Assembly (NCBI RefSeq): GCF_003350535.1
Contig: NZ_QQBB01000005.1
Location: 404,340-468,339 of the forward strand
DNA: 64,000 nt
DNA from: Microvirga subterranea
GTDB lineage: Bacteria; Pseudomonadota; Alphaproteobacteria; Rhizobiales; Beijerinckiaceae
Reading direction: 5' to 3'
Shown: piece by piece, positions 47,591-58,545 of the stretch
How the letters are laid out: each line of letters begins with the position of its first letter
Position numbering within the stretch: position 1 is the stretch's first letter
Translations under genes and position numbers: made by a program
Notes under the pieces: generated by a model
Databases searched by the model: none
The model's input: the letters and a program-made list of their open reading frames with translations, nothing else
What the model was told of the DNA's origin: nothing

Positions 47591-49018
47591 ATGCATGCTA
47601 TCGTGACGAATCCGTTCGAGGGGCATCTGTCGGACTGCCTCGAAGCGCAGCGCAGCGCCTGGCTCGACGAGGGACCTCTTTCGGTCGAGCGGCGGGCGGA
47701 GGCGCTGGAAGGCTTGGCGGATGCGGTTCTGCGTCACGTGGACGAGTTCGCCGAAGCCGTGCGGCAGGATTTCGGCCATCGCTCCGTTCACGAGACCAAG
47801 CTTGCGGATCTCTACCCGGTCGTGGCCGGCCTGCGCCATGCGCGGCGTCGCTTCCGGCGCTGGATGAAGCCGCGCCGCCGGCCTATCGACTGGATGTTCA
47901 AGCCTGCCACCGGGCGCGTCATGTATCAGCCGCTCGGAGTCGTCGGCATCATCGCGCCCTGGAACTACCCCGTGCAGCTGGCGCTTGCGCCGCTCACGGG
48001 CGCGATTGCGGCGGGCAACCGCGTCATGCTCAAGCCGTCCGAGCTGACGCCCGCCACCTCCGCTCTGCTGGACAAGGTGATCGGCGAGGTGTTCCGGCCC
48101 TACGAGGTCGCGGTCGTGCAGGGCGGCGCGGATGTGGGGCAGGCCTTCACCCGCCTCAAGTTCGACCACCTGCTCTTCACGGGTTCGACGGCGGTCGGCC
48201 GCCAGGTCATGCGCGCCGCGTCGGATAATCTCGTGCCGGTCACGCTGGAGCTGGGCGGAAAATCCCCCGCGCTCGTCGCTCCGGACTACCCGCTCGAGAA
48301 AGCGGCGGAGCGCATCGCGGTCGGCAAGCTCTTCAATGCGGGTCAGACCTGCATCGCGCCGGACTACGTGCTCGTTCCGCGCGGGAGCGAACGACGCTTC
48401 GCGGAGGCCTACCGCTCGGCGGTGTCGCGCCACTATCCGACGCTGCGCGACAATCCCGACTATACGGCCATCATCAACGCGCGGCACTACGACCGGCTCG
48501 CGAGCCTCGTTGCGGATGCGCGCCGGCGCGGCGCGCGCGTCGACGAGATCAACCCTGCCGGCGAGACGCTCGATCCGGCGGCCCGCAAGATGGCGCCCGT
48601 GGTCCTGACGGAGGTTCCGGATGACGGCCGCGCCATGCAGGAGGAGATCTTCGGGCCGATCCTGCCGGTGGTCGCCTATGATCGCCTGGAGGAGGCGTGC
48701 CGCTCCATCAACGAGCGTCCGCGCCCGCTGGCCTTCTATCTGTTCAGCCACGATTCCGAGACCGTGGAATACAGCCTGGAGCGCGTGATCGCCGGCGGGG
48801 TCGCGGTCAACGACACGCTCCTGCATTGCGTGCAGGAGGAGTTGCCCTTCGGCGGGGTCGGCGAGAGCGGCATGGGGGCTTATCACGGCGAGGCGGGCTT
48901 CCGAACCTTCAGCCACGCCAAGGCGGTTTTCCATCAGGCGCGCTTCAATGCGGCGGGCATGACCAAGCCGCCCTATGGACGGCCCATGGAGCGCCTCCTC
49001 GCCTTCATGCTGCGCTGA
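47591..49018 (+). CDS. coniferyl-aldehyde-dehydrogenase-type enzyme (CalB-like)
   Basis: A 475-residue aldehyde dehydrogenase of the coniferyl aldehyde (CalB) group. Motifs: PWNYPVQLALAPLTGAIAAG, FTGSTAVGRQVM, LELGGKSPAL (Glu) and FNAGQTCIAPDYVLVP (Cys). GVAVNDTLLHCVQEELPFGG near the end separates it from other groups. Such enzymes oxidise coniferyl or related long or aromatic aldehydes. It is divergent from the ABC importer set with a 217-base gap. Its 3' end overlaps the convergent histidine kinase gene by 14 bases. The substrate is inferred from family only. Confidence 0.83.
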   Translation: MHAIVTNPFEGHLSDCLEAQRSAWLDEGPLSVERRAEALEGLADAVLRHVDEFAEAVRQDFGHRSVHETKLADLYPVVAGLRHARRRFRRWMKPRRRPIDWMFKPATGRVMYQPLGVVGIIAPWNYPVQLALAPLTGAIAAGNRVMLKPSELTPATSALLDKVIGEVFRPYEVAVVQGGADVGQAFTRLKFDHLLFTGSTAVGRQVMRAASDNLVPVTLELGGKSPALVAPDYPLEKAAERIAVGKLFNAGQTCIAPDYVLVPRGSERRFAEAYRSAVSRHYPTLRDNPDYTAIINARHYDRLASLVADARRRGARVDEINPAGETLDPAARKMAPVVLTEVPDDGRAMQEEIFGPILPVVAYDRLEEACRSINERPRPLAFYLFSHDSETVEYSLERVIAGGVAVNDTLLHCVQEELPFGGVGESGMGAYHGEAGFRTFSHAKAVFHQARFNAAGMTKPPYGRPMERLLAFMLR

Positions 49019-51077
49019 CGGGAAGGGAGCGCTCCACCGGCAGCGGCACCGAGAGGTCGTAGGAGACTCCGGTCGGCGCGAAGCTGATTACGATGTAGCC
49101 CGCGAGCTCGCCTTCGATGCTGCGGCGGATCAGGCGCGAGCCGAAGCCCTGGCGCTTCGGCTTCTCCACAGGCGGACCGCCGCTCTCGCGCCAATGGAGG
49201 CGAAGCTGCGGCGGCCGCTCGGTGTTCTCGATCACCGTCCAGGTCACTTCGAGCCGGCCCGACGGCGACGACAGGGCGCCGTACTTTGCGGCGTTCGTTA
49301 CGAGCTCGTGCAGGACGAGGCCGAAATTGATCGCGTAGCGCGCCGGGAGATCCACATTCGGGCCGCGGACGAAGACCCGCTCGTCGCGGCTCTTCCGGTA
49401 AGGGGCAAGCTCCTGCTTCACGAGTTCGTGCAGGTCGGCCTCGCGCCACGACTTTCGCGTCAGGAGGTCGTGGGTCTTCGACAGGGCCAGTAGGCGTCCC
49501 TCGAAGGCTTCCTTGAAGCTTGCCGGTCCATCCGCGGAGCGCAGGGTCTGGGCCGCGATGGACTGGACGGTCGCCAGAGTGTTCTTCACCCGGTGGTTCA
49601 GCTCGTCGAGGAGAAACCGCTGCTGGTCCTCGGCCCGCTTGCGCGCGGTGACGTCCTGGAAGATCCCGACGAAATAGACGGGCTTGCGGGCCGAGTTGAA
49701 GAAGACGCGTCCCTTCGAGTTGATCCAGCGGGTCTCGCCGTCGGCGTGCCGGACCCGGTATTCGTCCTCGTACTCCCCGTCACCCTGAACGGCGCCGCGC
49801 AGCTTGGCGAACACCGTCTCCACGTCGTCCGGATGAACGAGCTCGCGCCACTCCTCGATCGTGACGGTTGTCTTCTCGGGAGGAAGCCCGAGGAGCAGCG
49901 CGGCTTGGCTCGACCAGCCGCCCATCCCCTTGAGATGGTCGTACCACCATGTTCCCATGTGGCCGGCGTCGAGAGCGAGCCGGGCCCGCTCCTCGCTGGC
50001 CTGGAGGGCCTTCTGGCGCTCGGCGACGTCGTCCATGAGGTCGTTGAAGGCATGGGCCAGGACGCCGAGTTCGCCCGTGCTGCCGGGAAGCTCGATGCGG
50101 GCGAGGTAATTGCCGCGGCGCCATGCCCGCACCGCATCCGTCATGATCTCGAACGGCCTCGTGATGAAGGCGCGCCCGAGGAGCCAGGACACGGAGAGCG
50201 AGAGGACGAGGCCCGCCGCGATGAGCATGAAGCCTCGGGTGGCCGCCTTGTTGATCGTCTCGAACGCGGATTTCGAGGACAGCCCGGCGCTGATGTAGAG
50301 CTCGGTCGGCTGCACGTTGAGCGGGATGTAGCCCAGGATTCGCTTCACGCCGTCCTGGCTCATGGCCTCGAAGCTGCCGACCTTGTTGTCGTTCACATAT
50401 TTCATGAACGGTTCGGGTATCTTCGTGCCGAGGAACCGCTCGGAGAGCGGCTCGCGCGCGATGATGATGCCGTTGCGGTCCGCGATGGTGACCGAGCCGC
50501 CGGCCGGAATGACCCGCTCCTTGAGCTTCTGGTTGAGCCAACGCAGGTCGAGGGCAGCCGCGATGACACCCGTGATTCGCCCCTCGTCGTCGCGGATCGG
50601 CAATCCCAGCGGCAGGACCGGATGGGCCCCGACGCCTCCCTCCAGGAATTCGGGCGTATAGGTCCCGACCACGAAGCCTTCGGTGCGGAGGACGTCGCGG
50701 AAATAGGGGCGGTTGTTGAACCGGTAGTCGCCGCCCGGCATAGGGCCCTGCACGCAGCGGACGCGCCCCTCCAGGTCGAGCGCCACGAAGGCCAGGAGGT
50801 AGGGGACCTTCTGCTGCAGGGAGGCGAGGTAGGAATTGCAGGCCGGCGCGATGAAGGACCGGATCGACGGTGCCTCGTCCACGGCGATCAGGAGGCTATG
50901 GATGCCGTCGAAGATCCGTTCTAGCTCGGACGCGGCGACCCTTGCCTGGCGGATCACGAGGTCGTTCACCTCGGCCTCGCGGGCACGGCGCAGCGAGACC
51001 TCGGTATACGTCCACATCACGATCGTCGGCAGAACCGAGATCAGCGCCAGAAGAAGCAAACGCTTCGTCAGAGTCAT
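49005..51077 (-). CDS. HWE-family sensor histidine kinase with Cache, HAMP and PAS domains
   Basis: A 690-residue membrane sensor kinase. The first helix is at about residues 6-26, a Cache-like periplasmic sensor follows (to about 285, with PYFRDVL, GRITGVIAAALDL and GTKIPEP), and a second helix lies at about 292-312. Then come HAMP (RPFEIMTDAVRAWRRGNY), one PAS/PAC domain (about 375-490) and an HWE kinase core: LDELNHRVKNTLATVQSIAA with the phospho-accepting His, and HELVTNAAKYGAL and WRESGGPP. HWE kinases are typical of Rhizobiales, often in general stress or light signalling. No response regulator is adjacent. ATG 51077 was chosen at the first helix. Confidence 0.9.
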   Translation of the reverse strand: MTLTKRLLLLALISVLPTIVMWTYTEVSLRRAREAEVNDLVIRQARVAASELERIFDGIHSLLIAVDEAPSIRSFIAPACNSYLASLQQKVPYLLAFVALDLEGRVRCVQGPMPGGDYRFNNRPYFRDVLRTEGFVVGTYTPEFLEGGVGAHPVLPLGLPIRDDEGRITGVIAAALDLRWLNQKLKERVIPAGGSVTIADRNGIIIAREPLSERFLGTKIPEPFMKYVNDNKVGSFEAMSQDGVKRILGYIPLNVQPTELYISAGLSSKSAFETINKAATRGFMLIAAGLVLSLSVSWLLGRAFITRPFEIMTDAVRAWRRGNYLARIELPGSTGELGVLAHAFNDLMDDVAERQKALQASEERARLALDAGHMGTWWYDHLKGMGGWSSQAALLLGLPPEKTTVTIEEWRELVHPDDVETVFAKLRGAVQGDGEYEDEYRVRHADGETRWINSKGRVFFNSARKPVYFVGIFQDVTARKRAEDQQRFLLDELNHRVKNTLATVQSIAAQTLRSADGPASFKEAFEGRLLALSKTHDLLTRKSWREADLHELVKQELAPYRKSRDERVFVRGPNVDLPARYAINFGLVLHELVTNAAKYGALSSPSGRLEVTWTVIENTERPPQLRLHWRESGGPPVEKPKRQGFGSRLIRRSIEGELAGYIVISFAPTGVSYDLSVPLPVERSLPVSAA

Positions 51078-51187
51078 GCAGGGGCCCAGCTTGTCCGTGA
51101 CAGGGGACCACAAAGATCGCTGAGCGTCCACCCTGCGGCAGCAAGGCGATCTTGCTTCCTGCGCCCGGAGATGCCACGGAGACCGCG

Positions 51188-52999
51188 ATGGCTGCACCTC
51201 CTCTTCTCCTCCTCCAGGACATCGCGCTCACCTTCGGCGGCACGCCGCTGATCGAGAGCGCCGAATTGTCGGTTTCCCCGGGCGAGCGCGCCTGCCTCGT
51301 CGGCCGCAACGGCTCGGGCAAGTCGACGCTGCTCAAGATCGCGGCGGGCCTCGTGGAGGCGGACCGCGGCAAGCGCTTCGTGCAGCCCGGCGCCACGATC
51401 CGCTACCTCGCCCAGGAGCCGGACCTGAGCGCCTACCCGAACACGCTCGCCTTCGTGGAGGCGGGGCTCGGCCCGGGCGACGATCCGTACCGGGCCCGCT
51501 ACCTCTTGGAACAGCTCGGCCTGACCGGCGAGGAGACCCCGGCGCAGCTCTCCGGCGGCGAGGCCCGCCGGGCGGCGCTGGCGCAGGTCCTGGCGCCCGC
51601 GCCCGACATCCTGCTGCTCGACGAGCCGACGAACCATCTGGACCTGCCGGCCATCGAATGGCTCGAAGGTGAGCTGAAGGGCCTGCGCTCCGCCATGGTG
51701 CTGATCAGCCACGACCGGCGCTTCCTGGAGAGCCTCTCTCAGGCAACCGTCTGGCTCGATCGGGGCAGGACGCGCCGTATGGACCGCGGCTTCGCCCATT
51801 TCGAGGAATGGCGCGACGACGTGCTGGAGCAGGAGGAGGCGGAGCACCACAAGCTCGGGCGCAAGCTCGTGGCCGAGGCCGACTGGCTCCGCTACGGCGT
51901 GACCGCCCGGCGCAAGCGCAACGTGCGCCGCCTCGGCAACCTCCAGGCGATGCGCCAGCAGTACCGCGACCGCAAGCGCGCGGTCGGCACCGTCAGCATG
52001 ACGCTCGCCGAATCCGAGCAGTCCGGAACGCTCGTAGTCGAGGCGGAGCGGATCTCGAAATCCTACGACGGCCGTCCCATCGTGGCGGACCTTTCCTTAC
52101 GCATCCTGCGCGGCGACCGACTCGGCATCATCGGCCCGAACGGCGCCGGCAAGACGACGCTGATCAACCTCCTGACCGGCGTGCTGCCGCCCGACGAGGG
52201 CCGGGTGCGGCTCGGCGCCAACCTGCAGATGGTGACCCTGGACCAGCGCCGGGCGAGCCTCGATCCCACCGCCACCGTGGCCGAGACCCTCACGGGCGGA
52301 CGCGGCGACACGGTGCAGATCGGCGGCCAGACCAAGCACGTGGTCGGCTACATGAAGGACTTCCTGTTCTCGCCCGAGCAGGCGCGCACGCCGGTCGGCG
52401 TCCTCTCCGGCGGCGAGCGCAACCGGCTGATGCTGGCCCGCGCCCTGGCGCAGCCGTCGAACCTGCTCGTGCTCGATGAGCCCACCAACGATCTCGACCT
52501 CGAAACCCTCGACCTGCTCCAGGAGATGATCACGGACTATTCGGGCACGGTCATCCTGGTGAGCCACGACCGCGACTTCCTCGACCGGACGGTGAGCTCC
52601 GTGCTCGTGTCGGAAGGCGAGGGGCGCTGGGTGGAGTATGCGGGCGGCTACTCCGACATGGTGGTCCAGCGCGGCCAGGGGGTGCAGGCGCGCAGCGTCG
52701 AAAAGGAGGCAAAGCCCAGGCCCGAGAAGGCCGCATCGGCTCAGCCCGCCCAGTCCGCCAAGCGCAAGCTCAGCTTCAACGAGCAGCACGATCTGAAGAC
52801 CCTGCCCAAGCGCATGGCGGAGCTGGAGGCCAAGATCGCCAAGGTGCAGGAGATCCTGGAGGACCCGGAACTCTATTCCCGCGATCCCGCACGGTTCCAG
52901 AAGGCCATGGACGCGCTCACGCAGCTCCAGACGGACCTCCACGCCGCCGAGGAGCGGTGGCTGGAGTTGGAAATGCTCCGGGAGGAGCTGGAGGCCTAG
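51188..52999 (+). CDS. uup: ABC-F family ATPase Uup
   Basis: A 603-residue soluble ABC-F protein with two ATPase domains: Walker A GRNGSGKSTL with signature LSGGEARRA, and GPNGAGKTTL with signature LSGGERNRL. They are joined by the ABC-F linker helices (YRDRKRAVGTVSM). The C-terminal coiled coil (KRKLSFNEQHDLKTLPKRMA and on) is that of Uup, which binds DNA and limits precise transposon excision; ribosome roles are also reported. ATG 51188 is preceded by a weak site. It stands alone. Confidence 0.9.
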   Translation: MAAPPLLLLQDIALTFGGTPLIESAELSVSPGERACLVGRNGSGKSTLLKIAAGLVEADRGKRFVQPGATIRYLAQEPDLSAYPNTLAFVEAGLGPGDDPYRARYLLEQLGLTGEETPAQLSGGEARRAALAQVLAPAPDILLLDEPTNHLDLPAIEWLEGELKGLRSAMVLISHDRRFLESLSQATVWLDRGRTRRMDRGFAHFEEWRDDVLEQEEAEHHKLGRKLVAEADWLRYGVTARRKRNVRRLGNLQAMRQQYRDRKRAVGTVSMTLAESEQSGTLVVEAERISKSYDGRPIVADLSLRILRGDRLGIIGPNGAGKTTLINLLTGVLPPDEGRVRLGANLQMVTLDQRRASLDPTATVAETLTGGRGDTVQIGGQTKHVVGYMKDFLFSPEQARTPVGVLSGGERNRLMLARALAQPSNLLVLDEPTNDLDLETLDLLQEMITDYSGTVILVSHDRDFLDRTVSSVLVSEGEGRWVEYAGGYSDMVVQRGQGVQARSVEKEAKPRPEKAASAQPAQSAKRKLSFNEQHDLKTLPKRMAELEAKIAKVQEILEDPELYSRDPARFQKAMDALTQLQTDLHAAEERWLELEMLREELEA

Positions 53000-53060
53000 C
53001 GTTATACCATGCGGCGCTAAGGCGACGTTAACCTGTTGGGCGACATCGTGACGTAAAGTC

Positions 53061-55070
53061 ATGCCGGAGTTCTGGTCGATGTCGTCTTTCGTTCGTTTGC
53101 GTTGGCCCTCGGTTCGCGTGCGCGTCGCCGCCCTGAGCGGCGTGATGGTGCTGGGGTTCGGCACCATTGGGGTGGTGTTCCAGGCGGGTCGGAGCGATGT
53201 CGAGCAGGCGCTCGCCGATCAGCAGACCTATGCGGCGCTGGCCGAGAAGGCCTACCAGTTCCGCGGCGGCGCCGACGCCCTGAAGGTCACGGCGCGGGAA
53301 TGGACCGCGACCCGTCTCGGCCATCTGGCTCAGGCCTTCATGGACCAGCAAAAGGCCCTGGCGGCACAGCTCGACGGCATGAAGTCGGCGCCAGGCTCCG
53401 GCCTGGTAACCGCCGAGCTGAACGACCTCGCCCAGCGGGCGGCGGAACTCGTCGCACAGGCCAAGGAGCTCGACGCCCTCTACACCCAGGTCGGCTACCA
53501 GGCCGAGGAGGGCGCCCGCGGGAAGCTCCTGACGGCGGCGGCAGAACTCGAAAAGACCGTCCGGCCCCTCGCCTCGAGCGAGGATTTCGATGCCTTGAAG
53601 CTGTGGGCCGCCACGCTCGGCATGTTCCGGCAGGAGGCGACGGCTCGGAACGGCCTCGAGGACGTGACCCTCGGGGCCTTCGAGGTCGATCAGGGCCGCT
53701 TCATGCGGGCGATCCCCCGCATCGGCGGGGAATACGCCGGCCTTAGAGGTCCCGTCGCTGCCGCGGGTGAGGCCTATCAGGCGGCATTCAACGCCTGGGC
53801 CGCACTCGAAAAGAAGGTCGCCGGGCAGGGCGAGCGGCTTACGGGCCAGTTCGACCTGCTCGTCCCGACCCTCGATCACCTCCTCACCAAGGTCCGCGCC
53901 GAGGCCGACAAGACCGGCCAGCAGCTCACCGCATCGCAGGAGCGCACCTTCGCGCTGATCCTCTGGGTGATGGGTGCGGCCCTCGTGCTCGGCCTTGCCC
54001 TGACCCTGCTGGTCGGCCGCTCGATCTCGCAGCCGCTCGTCCGGCTGCAGAACGCCATGCGTCGCCTGGCGGACGGCGACGTGACCACCGCGATCCCGTC
54101 GACCGAGGCGTCCGACGAGATCGGCGCCATGGCCCGCACGGTGCTGGTCTTCCGCGACAATGCCCGCGAGCGCGAGCGCCTGACCGGCGAGCGCGAGGGC
54201 ATGGCCGCCTTCGAGGCCGAACGTGCGGCTGCGATCGCCCACGCGATCGCCACCTTCGACGCCTCCGTCGAGGAGATCCTGGCCGAGGTCCGCCGGGCCA
54301 CCGAGGACCTGGCCCAGGCATCGGGCCAGCTGAAGGGCTCGGCCCATCACGTGAGCGAGCAGGCGCAGGTCGCCGGCGACGCCTCGCAGCGCGCCTCGCA
54401 GAACGTGTCGGCGGTGGCGAGCGCGGCCGAGGAGCTCGACGCCTCGCTGGCCCAGGTGGCCGCGCAGACGGGCGAGTCGACCCGCGCCTCGGAGCGCGCC
54501 GTCGCGGAGGCACGGGGCGCGTCGAGCAGCATGTCGGCCCTGTCCGCCGCCACGGCCCAGATCGGCGAGGTGGCGAACCTCATCCGCTCCATCGCCGAGC
54601 AGACGAACCTCCTGGCGCTCAACGCCACCATCGAGGCGGCGCGGGCCGGCGAGGCCGGCCGCGGCTTCGCGGTCGTGGCGAGCGAGGTGAAGGCGCTGGC
54701 GAGCCAGACGACCCGCGCCACGGAGGACATCGCGCGCCAGATCGAGGCGGTGCAGGAGGCCTCCCGCAACACGCTCGGCGCTCTGGGATCGGTCCAGGAC
54801 ACGGTGGAGAACCTGGCTTCCGTGGTCTCGTCCGTCGCGGTGGCCGTGGGCCAGCAGACCGCGGCGGTGTCCGAGATCGCCCGCAGCGTCACGGAGGTGT
54901 CGAGCGAGGCCCAGACCAGCGCCTCGGCCATCCAGACGACCGAGGCGGTCGCCACGCAGTCGCTCGATGCGGCGCATGCGGTCGCGGACCTGTCGGTCGC
55001 GCTGGAGCGTCAGGCCTCGCGCCTGGGCAGCGAGATCGGCCGCTTCCTGGAGACCGTCAGGGCGGCGTGA
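53061..55070 (+). CDS. methyl-accepting chemotaxis protein
   Basis: A 669-residue chemoreceptor. A first helix is near residues 22-42, followed by a long helical periplasmic sensor domain (about 45-290, HBM-like by its helical pattern). The second helix ([20 protein letters not shown]), HAMP and the signalling domain follow. The hairpin tip [20 protein letters not shown] is intact, and methylation-region heptads flank it. It passes a ligand signal to CheA through CheW. There is no C-terminal CheR/B pentapeptide. No che genes are nearby. The ligand is unknown. Confidence 0.92.
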   Translation: MPEFWSMSSFVRLRWPSVRVRVAALSGVMVLGFGTIGVVFQAGRSDVEQALADQQTYAALAEKAYQFRGGADALKVTAREWTATRLGHLAQAFMDQQKALAAQLDGMKSAPGSGLVTAELNDLAQRAAELVAQAKELDALYTQVGYQAEEGARGKLLTAAAELEKTVRPLASSEDFDALKLWAATLGMFRQEATARNGLEDVTLGAFEVDQGRFMRAIPRIGGEYAGLRGPVAAAGEAYQAAFNAWAALEKKVAGQGERLTGQFDLLVPTLDHLLTKVRAEADKTGQQLTASQERTFALILWVMGAALVLGLALTLLVGRSISQPLVRLQNAMRRLADGDVTTAIPSTEASDEIGAMARTVLVFRDNARERERLTGEREGMAAFEAERAAAIAHAIATFDASVEEILAEVRRATEDLAQASGQLKGSAHHVSEQAQVAGDASQRASQNVSAVASAAEELDASLAQVAAQTGESTRASERAVAEARGASSSMSALSAATAQIGEVANLIRSIAEQTNLLALNATIEAARAGEAGRGFAVVASEVKALASQTTRATEDIARQIEAVQEASRNTLGALGSVQDTVENLASVVSSVAVAVGQQTAAVSEIARSVTEVSSEAQTSASAIQTTEAVATQSLDAAHAVADLSVALERQASRLGSEIGRFLETVRAA

Positions 55071-55101
55071 AAAAAGGTGGCCGGGCCAGAATGGCCCGGC
55101 C
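55070..55101 (-). terminator. Rho-independent terminator of the DUF533 gene
   Basis: Read on the minus strand: GGCCGGGCC (55093-55101), loop ATTCT, GGCCCGGCC (55079-55087), then ACC and six T (55070-55075). The stem has nine pairs. It lies 12 bases after the DUF533 stop and abuts the convergent chemoreceptor gene stop. Confidence 0.85.
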
Positions 55102-55112
55102 GCCGAACCGCG

Positions 55113-55859
55113 TCAGGCCGCGAGCGTCTTGCGCGCCGCGTCCACCTGGGTGTCCAGATGGGCCACTAGGTCGCCGGGCAGGTCGAGCAGGGCGACGAGG
55201 CGGTCGAGGTAGGCCCGCTCCTCGGGCGTGTTCACATCGCCGATGGCGATCCGAGAGGCGACATAGAGTTCCGCGGCCTGCTCCTTGGTGCGTGGCAGGC
55301 GCGCGATGGCGGCGGCGTCGGCCGGCTTCGCCATCAGGTCGAGGAGGAAACCCTTCTCCTCGTTGCCGAGGCCGAGCTGCTGGATCTGCTCCTGGATGCG
55401 TATGCTCTCCTCGCCGTCGAGATGGCCGTCGGACTTGGCGGCCGAGATCATGGCCTGCACGAGGGCCAGGCCCATCTCGTTGCCTTCCTTGTCCTTCTCC
55501 TCGTCGAGGTGGAAACCGCTGCCGGCGGGCGGCTGCGTCGGGAGGTTCGCCGGCTGGCCCGGAGCGGGGGCCTGCTTCGCCTTCCAGTCCTCGAAGGCCT
55601 TGAAGGCGACGCTCGCGAGAACCGCGAGACCGCCGGCCTTGAGCAGGGATCCGCCGGCGGAGCGGCCCGCACCGCGTCCCAGAATCATCGACAGGAGGGC
55701 GCCGCCCGCAAGCCCGCCCATGCCGCCGGGGATGCGCGAGGCGAGATCGCCCATGCCGCCCTGCATGCCGCCCATGCCGGGCTGCCCGGGCCGACCGCCG
55801 AAGGAGCCCTGGTTGCGCTGGTTGGCCATCAGGCTGTCCAGAATGCTGCCGAGATTCAT
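55113..55859 (-). CDS. DUF533 (TerB-like) protein
   Basis: A 248-residue protein with a Gly/Met/Gln-rich N-terminal third (residues 20-55), a hydrophobic segment (GGLAGGALLSMILG and LLKAGGLAVLASVAFKAF) and a helical C-terminal DUF533 domain. That domain has the acidic turn KSDGHLDGEE of TerB-like proteins (tellurite resistance fold). The family role is unknown. ATG 55859 has GGGAG before it; an in-frame extension of 25 codons is not supported. It is convergent with the chemoreceptor gene and ends in a strong terminator. Confidence 0.87.
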   Translation of the reverse strand: MNLGSILDSLMANQRNQGSFGGRPGQPGMGGMQGGMGDLASRIPGGMGGLAGGALLSMILGRGAGRSAGGSLLKAGGLAVLASVAFKAFEDWKAKQAPAPGQPANLPTQPPAGSGFHLDEEKDKEGNEMGLALVQAMISAAKSDGHLDGEESIRIQEQIQQLGLGNEEKGFLLDLMAKPADAAAIARLPRTKEQAAELYVASRIAIGDVNTPEERAYLDRLVALLDLPGDLVAHLDTQVDAARKTLAA

Positions 55860-55952
55860 GACGGTTCTCCCTGTTGTTGGATTGTCCGGGGGAGAAAAAC
55901 ACGGCAGGGGGAAGAGTTCCGCCACGCTTTGCAAAGCGTGCTGACGCTCCGT

Positions 55953-56324
55953 TCACATCTCCGCAGGGTCGGCGCAGGCCACGAATTCCAGGCGGTTGCC
56001 GACCGGATCCGTCGCGTAGAACCGGCGGGTTCCGGGGATCGCGTCGTCCCAGACCGGAACATGGCCCGCCTCGGAGAGCTTGCGCGCGAGGCCGTCGAGA
56101 TCGCCGACGAGAATGGCCGGATGCGCCTTCCGGGCCGGGCGGAAATCCTGCTCGACGCCCAGATGCAGCCGCACCTCGCCCGACCGGAGCCAGAGACCGC
56201 CGCGGGCGGCCAGAACCGGCGGCTTGGGCTCCTCGGCCATGCCGAGAAGGTCGATGTAGAACGCCCGGCACGCGTCCTCGGCGCCGGGTGGGATGGCGAG
56301 CTGGACGTGATCCAGGCGCAGCAT
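55953..56324 (-). CDS. glyoxalase/VOC-fold protein
   Basis: A 123-residue vicinal-oxygen-chelate protein made of two beta-alpha-beta-beta-beta modules. Motifs: MLRLDHVQLAIPPGAEDACR (metal His), LGVEQDFRP, and YATDPVGNRLEFV with the C-terminal Glu. The fold serves glyoxalases, dioxygenases and bleomycin-resistance proteins. Its ATG shares one base with the stop of fahA (TGATG), so the two are coupled. A link to maleyl- or fumarylacetoacetate handling is possible but inferred only from position. Confidence 0.84.
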   Translation of the reverse strand: MLRLDHVQLAIPPGAEDACRAFYIDLLGMAEEPKPPVLAARGGLWLRSGEVRLHLGVEQDFRPARKAHPAILVGDLDGLARKLSEAGHVPVWDDAIPGTRRFYATDPVGNRLEFVACADPAEM

Positions 56325-57343
56325 CACGCCTCTCGGTGGTTGGCCGCGACCTCCTGCTCGATGGCTCCGAAGATCGAGTGCCCGGCCTTGTCCTTCATCT
56401 CGATGCGGATCGTGTCGCCGAACCGCATGAACGGCGTCCGGGGCTTGCCCTCCAGAATGGTCTCGACGGTGCGCTGCTCGGCGATGCAGGAATAGCCGAC
56501 GCCTCCCTCTGAAACGGGCTTGCCGGGTCCGCCGTCCTTGTCCTTGTTCGACACGGTGCCGGACCCGATGATGGTGCCGGGGCTTAAGGGACGCGTCTTC
56601 GCCGCGTGGGCGATGAGGGTCGGGAAGTCGAAGGTCATGTCGACGCCCGCGTTCGGGCAGCCGAAGGGCTTGCCGTTGAGGGCCGAGCGCAGGGGCAGGT
56701 GGACCTTGCCTCCGTCCCAGGCGTCGCCCAGCTCGTCCGGCGTCACGGCCACCGGCGAGAGGGTGGATGAGGGCTTTGACTGGAAGAACCCGAAGCCCTT
56801 GGCCAGCTCCGCCGGGATGAGGTTGCGCAGGGAAACGTCGTTCACGAGCACGATCAGGCGGATCGCGGCGGCGGCTTCCTCGCGGGAGGCCCCCATCGGC
56901 ACCGCGCCGGTGATCACCGCCACCTCGGCCTCGAAATCGATCCCGTGGGCCTCGTCGACCGCGTAGATCAGGTCGCGCGGGCCCAGGAAGGAATCGGAGC
57001 CGCCCTGGTACATCAGCGGGTCGGTCCAGAACGATTCCGGCATCTCGGCGCCGCGGGCCTTCCGGACCAGCTCCACGTGGTTCACATAGGCCGACCCGTC
57101 GGCCCATTGGTAGGCCCGGGGCAGGGGCGAGGCGCAGTCGTGCTCGTGGAACCGGAAGGTCGGCACGGAGCCGTGCTCCAGCTGCTGGGAGAGGTCCCGC
57201 AACCGTGGCGCAACCCTGTCCCACTCATCGAGGGCTTGCTGAAGCGTCGGGACGATGAAAAATGCGTCCGTCGCACGGGTCAGGTCTTTGGAGACGACGA
57301 CGAGGCGGCCATCACGGCCTTGCTTAAGGGAAGAAAGCTTCAT
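56324..57343 (-). CDS. fumarylacetoacetate hydrolase family protein (Fah)
   Basis: A 339-residue FAH-family protein that probably cleaves fumarylacetoacetate to fumarate and acetoacetate, the last step of tyrosine breakdown. Motifs: EVAVITGAVPMG near the middle (metal Glu), LVNDVSLRN and GSGTVSNKDKDGG near the C-terminus. The length fits the longer FAH group. Other homogentisate genes are at 59522-63317, which supports this role. ATG 57343 was preferred over a GTG two codons earlier. It is 65 bases from the divergent TRAP binding-protein gene. Related enzymes of the same fold act on other acylpyruvates. Confidence 0.82.
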   Translation of the reverse strand: MKLSSLKQGRDGRLVVVSKDLTRATDAFFIVPTLQQALDEWDRVAPRLRDLSQQLEHGSVPTFRFHEHDCASPLPRAYQWADGSAYVNHVELVRKARGAEMPESFWTDPLMYQGGSDSFLGPRDLIYAVDEAHGIDFEAEVAVITGAVPMGASREEAAAAIRLIVLVNDVSLRNLIPAELAKGFGFFQSKPSSTLSPVAVTPDELGDAWDGGKVHLPLRSALNGKPFGCPNAGVDMTFDFPTLIAHAAKTRPLSPGTIIGSGTVSNKDKDGGPGKPVSEGGVGYSCIAEQRTVETILEGKPRTPFMRFGDTIRIEMKDKAGHSIFGAIEQEVAANHREA

Positions 57344-57408
57344 AGCCACCGACCGGGTTGATGTGATTTAGTGAGCTTGCAACGGAAAATCTGCTGGGGA
57401 AACGCCTG

Positions 57409-58512
<1,104 letters not shown>

Positions 58513-58545
58513 CAGGCGAGAGACCGCGTAACGGCGGGCTGATCG

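Noticed and set aside
53028..54977. 649-codon frame antisense to the chemoreceptor
   Set aside because: Composition-biased shadow; the plus strand has an intact chemoreceptor.
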